Shown here in pieces: positions 23,201 to 35,200 of a DNA stretch of 64,000 bases (its first letter is position 1; the number at the start of each line of letters is the position of its first letter). The stretch covers positions 141,152,855-141,216,854 of the forward strand of contig OY754327.1 of NCBI GenBank assembly GCA_963573305.1, read 5' to 3'. The DNA comes from Pyrrhosoma nymphula (lineage: Eukaryota; Arthropoda; Insecta; Odonata; Coenagrionidae). The notes beneath the pieces were generated by a model that saw only the letters and a program-made list of their open reading frames with translations, was not told where the DNA came from and did no database searches. A program made the position numbers and the translations under genes.

Positions 23201-26200
23201 GTACATCAAATTAAAGATTGTTTATTGCTGCGTTTATTGATGGTGTACAAAACATTTTCCCGTTTATATCGATTTCAGTGTGTGCTTAAAAACAGAATTT
23301 TAGCGCATTTTCCCGGGTACCGAACGGATGCATCGCATTTACGGCTTCGTAATAACAACACGGATCAAGATATCGAAATTTCCTTTACAAATATTGTAGC
23401 AAAGATCTTTCCTAACAGCTATACGAAGTTTCATATTATTTAATGCATTAGTATTTTAGTTATAGATGCAAATGCACGGATCCGTTATTTTCCGTTCCGC
23501 GCATCCCTGAAAACCGCCGTTTAGACCTTCTTCAAGCTCTCGAGTTCATCATCATGAATCCACTTATAAAATCTTAAAGGAATTCGTTGGTTAATCAATA
23601 TCGATTAACATTTATTTTGGAAAAAGAGCGCGTTCAACTGCCAGGAGCATGCACGGAAGAGAAAGGGAGAGGCGCGCGCTGTTGCCCAGTCGGAGGGCTA
23701 TCCGTAAGGCGCACGAGGGAGTCTACTACAGGCATTACCTGCGGGGGAAAACCAGTTGTCTTTTCTCTGTGCATGAGTCATTTGGACTCGGTAAATAGTG
23801 GCATAAAGTGTGACGTGGCGTTCGGGCACGCGGCACGCGGGCGTTCCTCCGCGTTGTCTTGTAGAGGAACACCCGAAAGCCGTTACCAATATGGAGAAAT
23901 GCCGCGGAAACCTCAGATCCAAGTGAATACTTACCTCCGGGGTCTATATATGCCTATGAAAAATGCCGCGTAAATTATAAGAGAATATCGCAAACGGAAG
24001 GCTTTGAAAATGGCCGAAAGTTCGCAGTTAGGCCCGCAAAACCTCGCAATAGAAGAAATAAAAACTCAAAATTTTTTCTTCAACTTCGACGCACAAAAAG
24101 AGTGGTGCGCCTCTTACACGGGTGCGCCTCTTACACGCGTTTATACGGTATATTTGTTACCATATATATTTGTTACTATTGTAACGGTTCACGTCCCCAC
24201 TGCCCGCAATTAATAGGGAGGACAGCCGCACACAATTGTGAATTGCCTTTCAGCTCGTAAAGAGCTTACTCCGCGAAATCGTTATGAAAAAAAAAATTGA
24301 GGATCGTTCCGAGGCGTCTTGCGCATATGGCGCTATTCTCTCTTGACTGGGAACGGGTGAAAGGAGGGCCCAGCCCAGGTGTTGAAAGCGAACCACAACC
24401 CAGAACTACTTTTGATACCAGGTTTATTAATTGACATTTGACACTTAACAAAAGTATTACACGCACTGGCAACAAGAAAAAAAATCACTAGTTTAACACA
24501 CACGAAAAATAGTTTCCCTGATGAGCATGAATGAAATTAATGGCGATAGAACAGAAATGACATGGATGATAATGATACCCTAGAAATGTGATTGCATAAA
24601 AAAACATAGACAAAAATAGCACTTTACACAAGAAAAAGCGAATGGATGAGTGATATAACAGGTGATGATTAATGAATGCCCTTTTTAACACAACAAAATC
24701 ACGAACGAAAAACGAAACGTGATGCAATTTGGAAAATTACCCTTGTCGTTTACAATAGAAAGTTTCTTATCTCCGTGTCACACAGGACAAGCACGAGAAA
24801 ATGAGTTTACGTTGATTGTTCATCAATGGGACGCAGTGAAGCCGCTTCACAAAAGCTTCTCCGACGTTGTGGCGGGGGTCATTGAAGTTACGTTGTGGTG
24901 TGGAGGACTTGCTCGTCCGCACTGGGGGGGGGGATGGAGAGGAATTAGGGGGGTGTACCGACGGCAGCTTACGTGTTAGAGTGGTTCTTGGAGCTGAGTA
25001 GGAGAATCGTGATGCACCGAGTTCTTGCCGGGGACTACTGGGTTGCAACCCGTGATGGCTGCGCAGGTCCAGTGTCCCGCGGATCTTGGCGAATGTCGTG
25101 TGTCGATTGGGATATCTGCGGCCCATGAGACGCTTTCCGCGTCTCAAGAAGGGAAGGTAGCGAGCGGAAATATCTCCGCTGTCCTTTTCCACGTCCCGAC
25201 TCTGATTCTCTCTAGATGCACTCTGCCCACTCGTCCGGCATAGCCTGCCGCCACACTCGCCTAATCGTTTCTTCTTGGTTTCGGAGTGCTCACCGCCCTT
25301 ATGTACCCAAAAATGGTGGGGTGGGGCGTCCGTGAGCACACCACATGATGAATGGGGGTGGGGAAACTGGGGAATACCCGCACGTTAGAGTAAAATGACA
25401 CAGTTTTCTTGCCACTTTGGCCACTTGACGTTGGCAACGTCGGGGAAGGGGAAAAACACACCCACCCGAAACACACGTTACACCACTGACCTTGCATGCC
25501 GGTGCCTCGAGTGCGGTTCGACTCTCCAGGAAAAAGGGGGTGGGGGATTTGAAGGGAAAACAGACAAAGGAAACGCAAAACGCCCAAAACACGAGGGGAC
25601 CCTAAATTAACAGGTGACGGTAAAATCGTTACCGCCACACTATATATATTTGTTACTACATTTATTTGTTACTATATATATATTTGTTACAACATATACC
25701 GTATAAACGCGTGTAAGAGGCGCACCCCTCTTTTTATGCGTCGAAGTTGAAGAAAAAATTTTGAGTTTTTTTTTTCTTCTATTGCGAGGTTTTGCGGGCC
25801 TAACTGCGAACTTTCGGCCATTTTCAAAGACTTCCGCTTGCGATATTCTCTTATTATTTACGCGGCTTTTTTCATAGGCATATATAGACCCCGGAGGTAA
25901 GTATTCACTTGGATCTGAGGTTTCCGCGGCGTTTCTCCATATTGGTAACGACTTTCGGGCGTTCCTCTACAAGACAACGCGGAGGAACGCCCGCGTGCCC
26001 GAACGCCGCGTCACCCTTTATGCCACTATTTACCGAGTGCAAATGACTCATGCACAGAGAAAAGACAACTGGTTTTCCCCCGGAGGTAATGCTTGTAGTA
26101 GACTCCCTCGCGCGCCTTACGGATAGCCCTCTGACTGGGCAACAGCGCGCGCCTCTCCCTTTCTCTTCCGTGCATGCTCCTGGCAGTTGAACGCGCTCTT

Positions 26201-29200
26201 TTTCCAAAAATAAATGTTAATCGATATTGATTAACCAACGAATTCCTTTAATATTTTATAAGTGGAGTCATGATGATGAACTCGAGAGCTTGAAGAAGGT
26301 CTAAACGGCGGTTTTCAGGGATGCGCGGAACGGAAAATAACGGATCCGTGCATTTGCATCTATAACTAAAATACTAATGCATTAAATAATATGAAACTTC
26401 GTATAGCTGTTAGGAAAGATCTTTGCTACAATATTTGTAAAGGAAATTTCGATATCTTGATCCGTGTTGTTATTACGAAGCCGTAAATGCGATGCATCCG
26501 TCCGGTACCCGGGAAAATGCGCTAAAATTTGTTTTTAAGCACACACTGAAATCGATATAAACGGTAAAATGTTTTGTACACCATCAATAAACGCAGAAAT
26601 AAACAATCTTTAATTTGATGTACTTCATTTTAAAATCGATTGAGCCATCTCTGAGATATTAGCCTTCAAACTCGGGTGACGGAATTTTGCAACGGACAGA
26701 TTCGTGTAAGAGGCCCACCCTCATTTTCGGCTGCGATTTCTGGGAAAAAAGGTGCGCCTCTTACACGAGTTTATACAGTATTTGTTTCTATATATATTAT
26801 CTAATTCTATATTATTTGTCCGCACATTTTTCTTCCGGTAATTTTTATGTGTTGGAAATTCCTATTGAACCGTTCTCTTTAGATAAAATCGCATAAGCGT
26901 AAATGTTTAGATTTGTTGCGAATGTTATTTCATCAGCCCCTTTCATTTTTCTACTTCGAATACTGGCGGAAGTGGTGAAACTTATTCACGAAAACAGCTA
27001 TACGTTTACATATACAGCAGAAGACGTCTAAAGGTCGTACGTTCTCAATAGAAACCAACACAAGTGCCCTGTGTATGTGCTACCCTAGCTCACATGAGTA
27101 CGAGAAAAAAGGAGAGATAGAGATAAATCCCGAATATGTGTAATGCCTTCTATTGTCATGTTTGACACTTTCCTGAGGTCAGAAAACACCTGCTCGAGAG
27201 CCGATGGCCCGCTAAGCAACCTGGCACCCGGTTTCATATCATGCTAATCTGCCATCCTTTGCTCCCCGGGCTACTTTCCCACCTGCCAACCCTTTAATAA
27301 TGGGCTTTTCCCGATGTCAATTTACCGTTTGTTGGAAAATCCATGCTGTTGCGGTACGCATACGTGTGTTTATTTTCCAAGAAATGGTAGGAACGGAAAA
27401 GAAAAATTTTATGATGAGCATAGGATGGGCTTTTCACACTTAGGGGTGAGGTCCTTTGCATATCGTGATTGTTTCCACGAGTACTTTGTCGGAAGGACGA
27501 TGGTGACAGTCTTTCGTTGAGTTTCAGAGCATAAGCATCCTTGATTTTCAGAGCACACACACTTTTTCGCTGAAATCCCACCGGTGCAAACATTCCATTT
27601 TTAGTTCGAACATTTTCATTCTAATACGAGCGGTGTAGTAGAAGTGAATTCTATGGTAAATTCTTTGTTTTCTCTCGGTAACATTTGGCAATCAGCAATG
27701 GATTCTGGAGAGGAATCAGTGTTGACCAGCAGTGATTCGGAGGTTATGGACATTGAAGTTCCTGGCTCCTAGTCGATTCTCTCCGGAGAAACAAGCTCCG
27801 AATCAGAAGGCGCAGCGGAACATTCATGGGAAGCGGAGTGGGAGGAAATGCTTTCAACGAATCCTCCTCCGGCACTATCTAGGTTTCTTTTTGAAGGTAA
27901 TTCTTCGATGAACTTTGACCTGGTTCCCGACTGTGGTTCCTAAAATATTTTTTTCAACGATGAAATTGTTGACTTTATAACTTGGGAAACTAATCATTTC
28001 GCCAGTAACACTTTGCGTGAAAAAGCGGGGCCGAGTAGTACTAGCGTAAATCAGTGGCGAGCTGTGACAAGCTCAGAAATTCGTATTTTTTGCCCTTGTA
28101 ATGCTACAGAGCAGAGTGCGGAAGCCAGATACTGACTTTTATTGGTAGACGAGACCTATACTCTCCTCTCCCTTTTTTGGACACAATGTCTTGCCAATGA
28201 TTTGTAAAAATAAGGCAATATTTACATTTTGCCTATAATAACGATTTTGATTCCCGAACACACCCCAAAGCCAAACTAAATAAAATATGGCCGATTTACC
28301 ATAAGCTGGAGGAAAAGTTCAAAGCACTCCATACACCAGAGACAGACGTTACCATCAACGAGAGCCTCCTCTTGTACAAGGGAAAATTTTGGTGGCGGCA
28401 GTTCATGCCTATGAAAAGAGCTTCATTTGGCAAATATTTGTTCTTTGTGAATCGAGAACAGGTTACGTGTGGTCAACGACAATTTACACGGGAAAGAGGA
28501 CTGTGTTGGATAAAGATTTTGCCCATTTACCCATGGCCTCAAAAGTGATGATAACTCTAATGAAGCCATTATTTGGCCTATGATATTGCGTGATGACTGA
28601 TAGCTTTTATACGTCACCAGATCTAGCCGACTTGCTCGCATCACACTCCACTGACTTGTATGGAACACTGAGGAAAGGGATTCCAGCTCTCTTCAAAGAG
28701 AATCAAGTAAAAGAATTAAATTTTCTTGATTTTTACCATAAAATGAATTTTGCTATAACATTTTCAGGGCGAAAGTCGTCGTCATGCGGATTGCCTAACT
28801 CCCATGAATGTTTGTATGTTGTTTCTTGATGTACTATGGACTAAAATTAATAGTTAACATTAACATTGTCGGCAAAGTGTATACTATTGTAATATAAACT
28901 AAATGAATTCCTCAAAAGATGTCTAACTAAGGTTTACGGGAAGGAAAGTTATACTGATGTGCAGGTGGCCTGATTCGCTTAAGTTAAGGGGCAACATTCA
29001 GAAATTATTGAATAAATCATTAGTTATTTGGAATAAAAAAATAAGGAAAACATTTTCGGATTTGCCTCCCTTAAATGCTTCTGAATCTGAAATAAAAAAT
29101 ATGACTTTTTTTACCATTTTTGTAAACAAAAAACCTGTCAGGGAAGTGGTTAAAGTGGATGCAGGAATGTTCAACCTTCGCACCAATTCTACTAGCTTGA

Positions 29201-32200
29201 TGCGTGGATTTCTGTCTACTTCTTCCAGAATTTTCATTTTTTCTGCAGTTGTAATCTGCCTCACTACTCGTTTGCTTTCCATTTTAACTGTCCTTACTAT
29301 CACAAAACGTGCAATATGAACGACTGCCTGCTCAAAAACTTCACTCCTGCCAATCGGCCGCGTACTGTTTTACGTACATCGGAATAGGAAAAAAGGAATG
29401 CATATGGATAAACATGCAAATGCTAAGGGTTAATATTTAGTGTATTAACTCTGGAGTTTTGGTTGTTTACATGACTAAATAATACTAGAAAAATGGTGAT
29501 CGGGTTGCTTAACGGCAAGTTATTGAACCTACTAACCAGGGAAGCACCAGTATTTAGAACGTGGTAACCAAATAATTTTACCTGTATTTTGTCCCTATGA
29601 TTACGGGACCGTGATAAATCTACGTGATAAGGAGGAAAACATGCTAAGGAGGAATGTCCTAACCAGGGGGAGGAATGAGCGTGTTAAAATCGTTGTAGGC
29701 TGTTTACCACGTTTTAAGAAATACCGTTCAGCACCGTCAGATGGCGCTACTAGTACTCAACTAGTTTGCTTTTACGCCGCAGAGGTGGCTCTGCATGCGG
29801 AGGAGCGGTAATTTTGAATCATTATCTTGCATATATGGATATATTTTATTTTTTCTTTCCTGTCAGGCATATTTAACCTTGCGGTAGCATGTGTAATGGG
29901 AGATCATTGTGGCCTCTTCCCCACAGTCGAAGAAGTACCATTCAGCAGCGTTGGATTAATGCCGAGGAATTTTTTTTGTCCAATCTTCTTGATTTTTATA
30001 TATGAGTATTAAGAGCATTTAAATACTATTATCACACAGTTTTATCTGCATAGGATTCAAAACGACAGAGTTATGGGGCGTGACCATATGGTCACGCTAG
30101 GCGTTTGTGGGGTCAATTTTTTCCAAATGAAAAAGCTTTGTTTTATTGTCTTCAGGTTGATTCATCTTACGTAAAAACATCTAGAGTAATATAATTATAA
30201 ATTAAAAGTGATAAATTATTTTTATTTATTTGTTTTCAAACAAATTCACCAATAAATTAATTTTTAACTCAATTAGAGCATATCGAAATGCAAGAGAATA
30301 CTCAATAAAACTTGCTGCACGTTACGAAGCAACAGAATTTGGAAAACACTTTGGGACATGGTGAAATAATGAAATCAATTAAGCACAATACAAGTTTTAA
30401 AATAGTATAGAAAATAAATTTAATAAAGCTTCTAAATTACTAAATGACATATTTTATCGTTGTGTTATTTTGTGTGAAATTCAATGAAACACTCAATGCA
30501 CAATCCAACGCTGCACTTAACACATTCTGTGCGCATGGAGGAACCACATAACGCAGACCTTCGTCTTATTCCACTCCCTCATTGATGGACTAAATGTTGT
30601 AGGCCATCCAATCGCAGGCTGACTACAACATGGCTTTGGATTTAACTGTTAGTAACTGGCTGTCTTCCACTTCTCTGAGGAGCGTTTGGGTACCTTGTAA
30701 GGAATTTCTCAACAATTTCTCTTCTTAATTCTAGCTGAGACATTTTACTTCCAGCTTTTTTGTCGAGGATCCATGCATTGATCGTGACAGCGTCGATCTT
30801 TCACGTAAAGAGGCCGCCACTTTACTCCTAAAGCCAATCATGTTGTAGCTTATGTTCTGATCCATTCAATCAGTACCTCCTATAAATGTATTTTACTCTC
30901 CAAATGCGCTGGGATGGGGAATGAGATTTTTTTTCTGTTCCCTTGAATATCGTTTCACAATAACCGCATGATTTGCACCATAAAATATCAATGCGTTTAT
31001 CACAACTGAGAATTCAATGACAGAAAGATCTCATAATGCTTAATAGTAGCAAACGTTATGATAGTGGTCTGAAAACTGCCTGTCGTGCTTCCAAAAACCC
31101 TTCGCGACTATGTAAAACCATGTAGACAATGTTTGAAAATAACTTATCATTGTTTTAAATTTATCCTAAATGGTGTCTACGGTGGAAACTAAAACAAGGT
31201 TTGTTATGTCAAGGTTAAATCTGTCTGACAGGAAAGAAAAAATAAGATATACGAGATAAAGATTCAAAATTACCGCTCCCCCGCATGCAGAGCCACCTCT
31301 GCGGCAAAAGTACAAACTAGTTGAGTACTAGTAGCGCCATCCAACGCTGCTGAATGGTACTTCTTCGACCGAGGGAAAGAGGCTACCACGATCTCCCATT
31401 ACACATTCCCACGCCTGGTCCTAACCAGGTTCCACTGTATGTAGTCCATGAGGATTATTTTCACTATCGTCTGTTTCAAATTTGTCTAAATTACAAATTA
31501 TGTATCTTCTGATGTGCATTTATCATGGTTGGCTTAACTTCTTGTATGGCATTACATACATCTTTTGGTGTGCGGATTATGAACTAATTCATAATCATGT
31601 GTTTGGGTTACCATGTATGGGAACACTAATTGCAAACCAAATACAGAATCACAGTGAATGTTGAACGTAATTGAGGAGCTCGTGTTTTGTTCATAGTGTG
31701 CTTGAGATTACAGTTATGGACCCTTTTGTCCATGAATCTCATGATGGAACTTGAAAAATAGCCTCTTGTAGGTATTGACAAAAATTTTGTATTAGGGTGT
31801 ATAAGAGTTGTATTCTTAAGTCTAGAAGTGTTCCAAAATGTGTCTTTGTATGTTGATGTGACTTTTTATGTCAACCTGAAACTGCTCAGCATTCTATTTT
31901 ATATGGTGAACAATTGCGGATGTGGTATGCATATTGTAATGCATAATCCCTCTTAGGAAGTACATAATTACTTTCTTAGTAAGGGGACTGTGTCATTGTT
32001 GTCATCTCTTTTCATCTAACTTTCGTGCTGTACATTCACTCTTCTCCTCCAATATGAGGAAGGATTGCAACAATTCTGTTGCCCTGTCCCCTGTGTTATT
32101 GATGAAGAACTTATCATTTACCATACAAGAAACTTATCTCTTGGCAAGGGTTTAAGACAAGAAGATGAGGTTGGTAGCCATGGCTCTGCCCATTTTTGTT

Positions 32201-35200
32201 TCCTTTACTTTCTCCAACTATTCTTTAAAATATACCAGGAAAAAATTGCCAGGTCTATATCCTTATTTTTTTCTGGAGAATATGCTAAGCATGTCTTGTG
32301 ACCCCTAAGAGGCTGCTGGGAAATTATTCTTTACCTGCAGTCAACTAATCAGTTTGTCATATTCATTTATTTTGCTTGAGAAATTGAGGTCCTTATGCTA
32401 TATTCTAAAGTTAAACATGTAGAAGTTACACAATTTTCTGAGAGGGAACAGTTACCTTATTTCTCTAAGTGCTGTATTGATCTGGTTTTTATAATAATAA
32501 TCAGCTTAATGCATGTAATAATACTTATAGGAAAATCTGAAGCATGTCCTTAAAAAAAAATAGTTAATGCTTTGGTGACCTAAGCAGCACCATGTAAAGT
32601 TGTGGAACTTCCAGCAATAAGTTCATTTCTGCGTAAGCATTCCCTTGGAATACATTCTTTCTTATTAGCTGTCAGTGATTACCATCAAGTTTTTTTATTG
32701 TTAAGATTATTTCAAATTGATGTTTTCATAATCAGTACAGTTTATGAAATGAGTTTGTTAATGCAGAGCAAAATGAAAAAGTTTTATTCACTTGTGTAAT
32801 TAACCTATATGTTGCCAGTGAATAATTGCCTTTTCCTCTTCAGGAATTGTTTAAATATGTTAAGAGCCTGGAAATACCTGGGGCCATCTTAGTTTTCTTA
32901 CCGGGATGGAACCTTATCTTTTCTCTCATGAGATATTTGCAGCAGCATCCTGTGTTCGGTAAGTATTTCATAGGTTCAGTTATTTCTTTGTGGCATGAAA
33001 TTAGGTGATTCCTATCCTAGTGTGTCCAAAAAATTTGATGCATAATTTCAAGATATTTTTTTGAGCATATAGAATTAATTTTGAGGAAACCGGGACTAGC
33101 CACGGTAGTAACCTTTACGGAGTCACCCGCAAGTGCACATAAGTGCAATATTCCACAGGAGAAAAATCATTCGCCTTGACCGGGATTCGAACCCGGATCC
33201 CTCGATTTTGCAAAATCGAGGGATCCGGGTTCGAATCCTGGTGAAGGCGAATGATTTTTCTCCTGTGGAATATCGCACATATAGAATTAGATTAAAATGA
33301 AACAAGGGTTAATACATTTTGCCTATTTGTTTCCCTTTAAGCACAGCCATTGGTAAATGATTGACAATATGTGCTGGAGTCCATACCTATTCCAGTTAGC
33401 CATCATTTATGAGTATTTTTTCTTTGACCTTTTCTTTTTAATTTTGTGACCAGTTCTTAATAAAATTTCTTTTAGATTGGCTCCTTTAGAGTTCCATCAT
33501 TGATAGAAGATCATAAAGTATACATAGAGAGGCCTAATTGGTTGCTTCATATGCTGTTGTGTGTAATGGTTGTTGCTCACATCCACCATATTCTTAGCAA
33601 GTTCTAAAGCCGCAATGCTCGAAATTATCACTGTGTGCTCAGTGTATTTTGATGAATTGTATGTTAGGAAGTGATATGAAAGGAAAATGCCATAAATTGT
33701 TCATTCAGACTTAACTAATGGCAATAGTCTCTGGGCAAGAAAATGAGGTAATTCTGATTTAAAGAGAATACTAGGAAATCTGCAAACCTTACAATTTTTA
33801 AAGAAGACTTATAATTTTAGCTAGTCAAACAACAAGCATATTACTTTCTCCTTTGCTGAACGGGTGCAGGAGTCCATAATTTTTGGATTAAACTAAAAAA
33901 ATATCAAAATAGGACTTGATGATCATGTTGAATAGTACTTTTGAGTAATCTCTTCCTGTTTCAAAAGCCATTTTCTCTTTCTGTTTTCCACTTACTTAAC
34001 TACATGTATTCACTGGCCAGGATGGAACCTGTTAAGAACATGGTGGATTATGCAAAAAATTATTTCAGCCATTGTTGCATTTGACCTCTTTATTTTACTC
34101 TGTGTTAGTATTTCGAATACATATTTTGTAGGAGGTTACTAGCCATCTTGGTATTTCCCACACTAAGTGGTGTTTACATCATAGTAGAGTTTACACTAGC
34201 TTGCTCTGCATATTATTGTACTGACTTAAGTATATTTGTATGCATACATTTTAATTGTATTTATCCTTGTAATGCTGTGAAATTTTAAATTTAATATATT
34301 TAATGGATACTAGTGAAGTTGTCTGAAAATTTATACTCGATCTCACAATATCTTTCAGGTTCAAAGGCTTTTATCATCATTCCTCTGCATTCTCAACTTC
34401 CTCGTGAAGATCAGAGAAGAGTTTTTGAATCAGTGCCCCCCAATATTACCAAGGTAATTGTTCAGGGTGTCCGTTAACCTGGAATACTCAAAGAATTTTG
34501 GTCTTCTGGAAAACTCAGGGAATTTGGCGAGTGTTCTGGAAAAATCGGTTTTTGTCGCAAATTTGGAGATTACGTTTCCTTCCCATTATTTAAAGTTGCG
34601 TAATGCGTAGAGTTAAGTAGTTGCAGTCCCTACAGTGATGATGGCAGAAGGCAAGGGGTTCACTGAAGAAATGTGAAGGCTTTTATGCCTGGTCTACAAT
34701 GGACGTAATCCGTAAGACGTATGCCGTGTAAGGCATAAGCCGTGATTTTTTACAACTGCCTCTCTCCAATGGGAGACGTGCAGTAAGTCCTCGACTTAAG
34801 CGGTTAATTCGTCCCAAAAATTTCCGCGTAAGTTGAGATCCTCGTAAGTCGAAACACAACATGTTTCCATTGTGAATGATCTGTTAGACAGCTACATGAA
34901 CATGGGGTGTAGAATGTCACTTAAAATTCACTTTTTACATTCCCGCCTTGATTTCTTTCGGGATAATTTGGGAGCCGTCAGCGATGAGCAGGGTGAACGC
35001 TTTCACCAAGACATCCGTACAATGGAACACCGTTATCAAGGTCCCTGGAACCCCTCGGTGATGGGCGACTACTGCTAGGGTCTTGCTAGGGAAAGTGATG
35101 AGAGAGTGAAAGTGAGAGAGAAAAAATGATTTTACCAGTGAATTCAGCACCCCAAAATTAGGTAAATCCACCCATTTACAAATCAGATGCAGAAAAAAAG

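Larger units (their letters stand above)
22351..29149 (+). mobile_element. piggyBac element B inserted in the Tigger transposase
   Basis: Inverted ends CCACTTCCCTGACAAG (22351) and, reversed from 29149, CCACTTCCCTGACAGG, flanked by TTAA on both sides (22347-22350 and 29150-29153), the piggyBac signature. A + strand piggyBac transposase pseudogene lies at 27698-28830. Excluding the inserted block 23046-26778 leaves about 3.1 kb, a normal piggyBac length. Confidence 0.88.
20270..31437 (-). mobile_element. Tigger-type element 4, host of nested insertions
   Basis: Ends CAGTGGAACGTGGTTAGAAC (20270) and, reversed from 31437, CAGTGGAACCTGGTTAGGAC, both bordered by TA (20268-20269 and 31438-31439). 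Its minus-strand transposase is split: N terminus at 29303-29154, remainder at 22346-20818, with a complete piggyBac insertion (22351-29149) between. A foldback structure lies near the right end (29690-31405). The composite fills 11.2 of the 12.7 kb of mle intron 5. Confidence 0.8.

Noticed and set aside
23587..23973. Open frame of 128 codons in E1, with a similar one in E2
   Set aside because: Reading is not conserved in frame between the inverted copies and there is no transposase motif.
24767..25339. Minus-strand open frame of 190 codons
   Set aside because: It sits in the GC-rich solo-LTR-like unit, is low in hydrophobic order and resembles no protein; GC content alone gives long frames.
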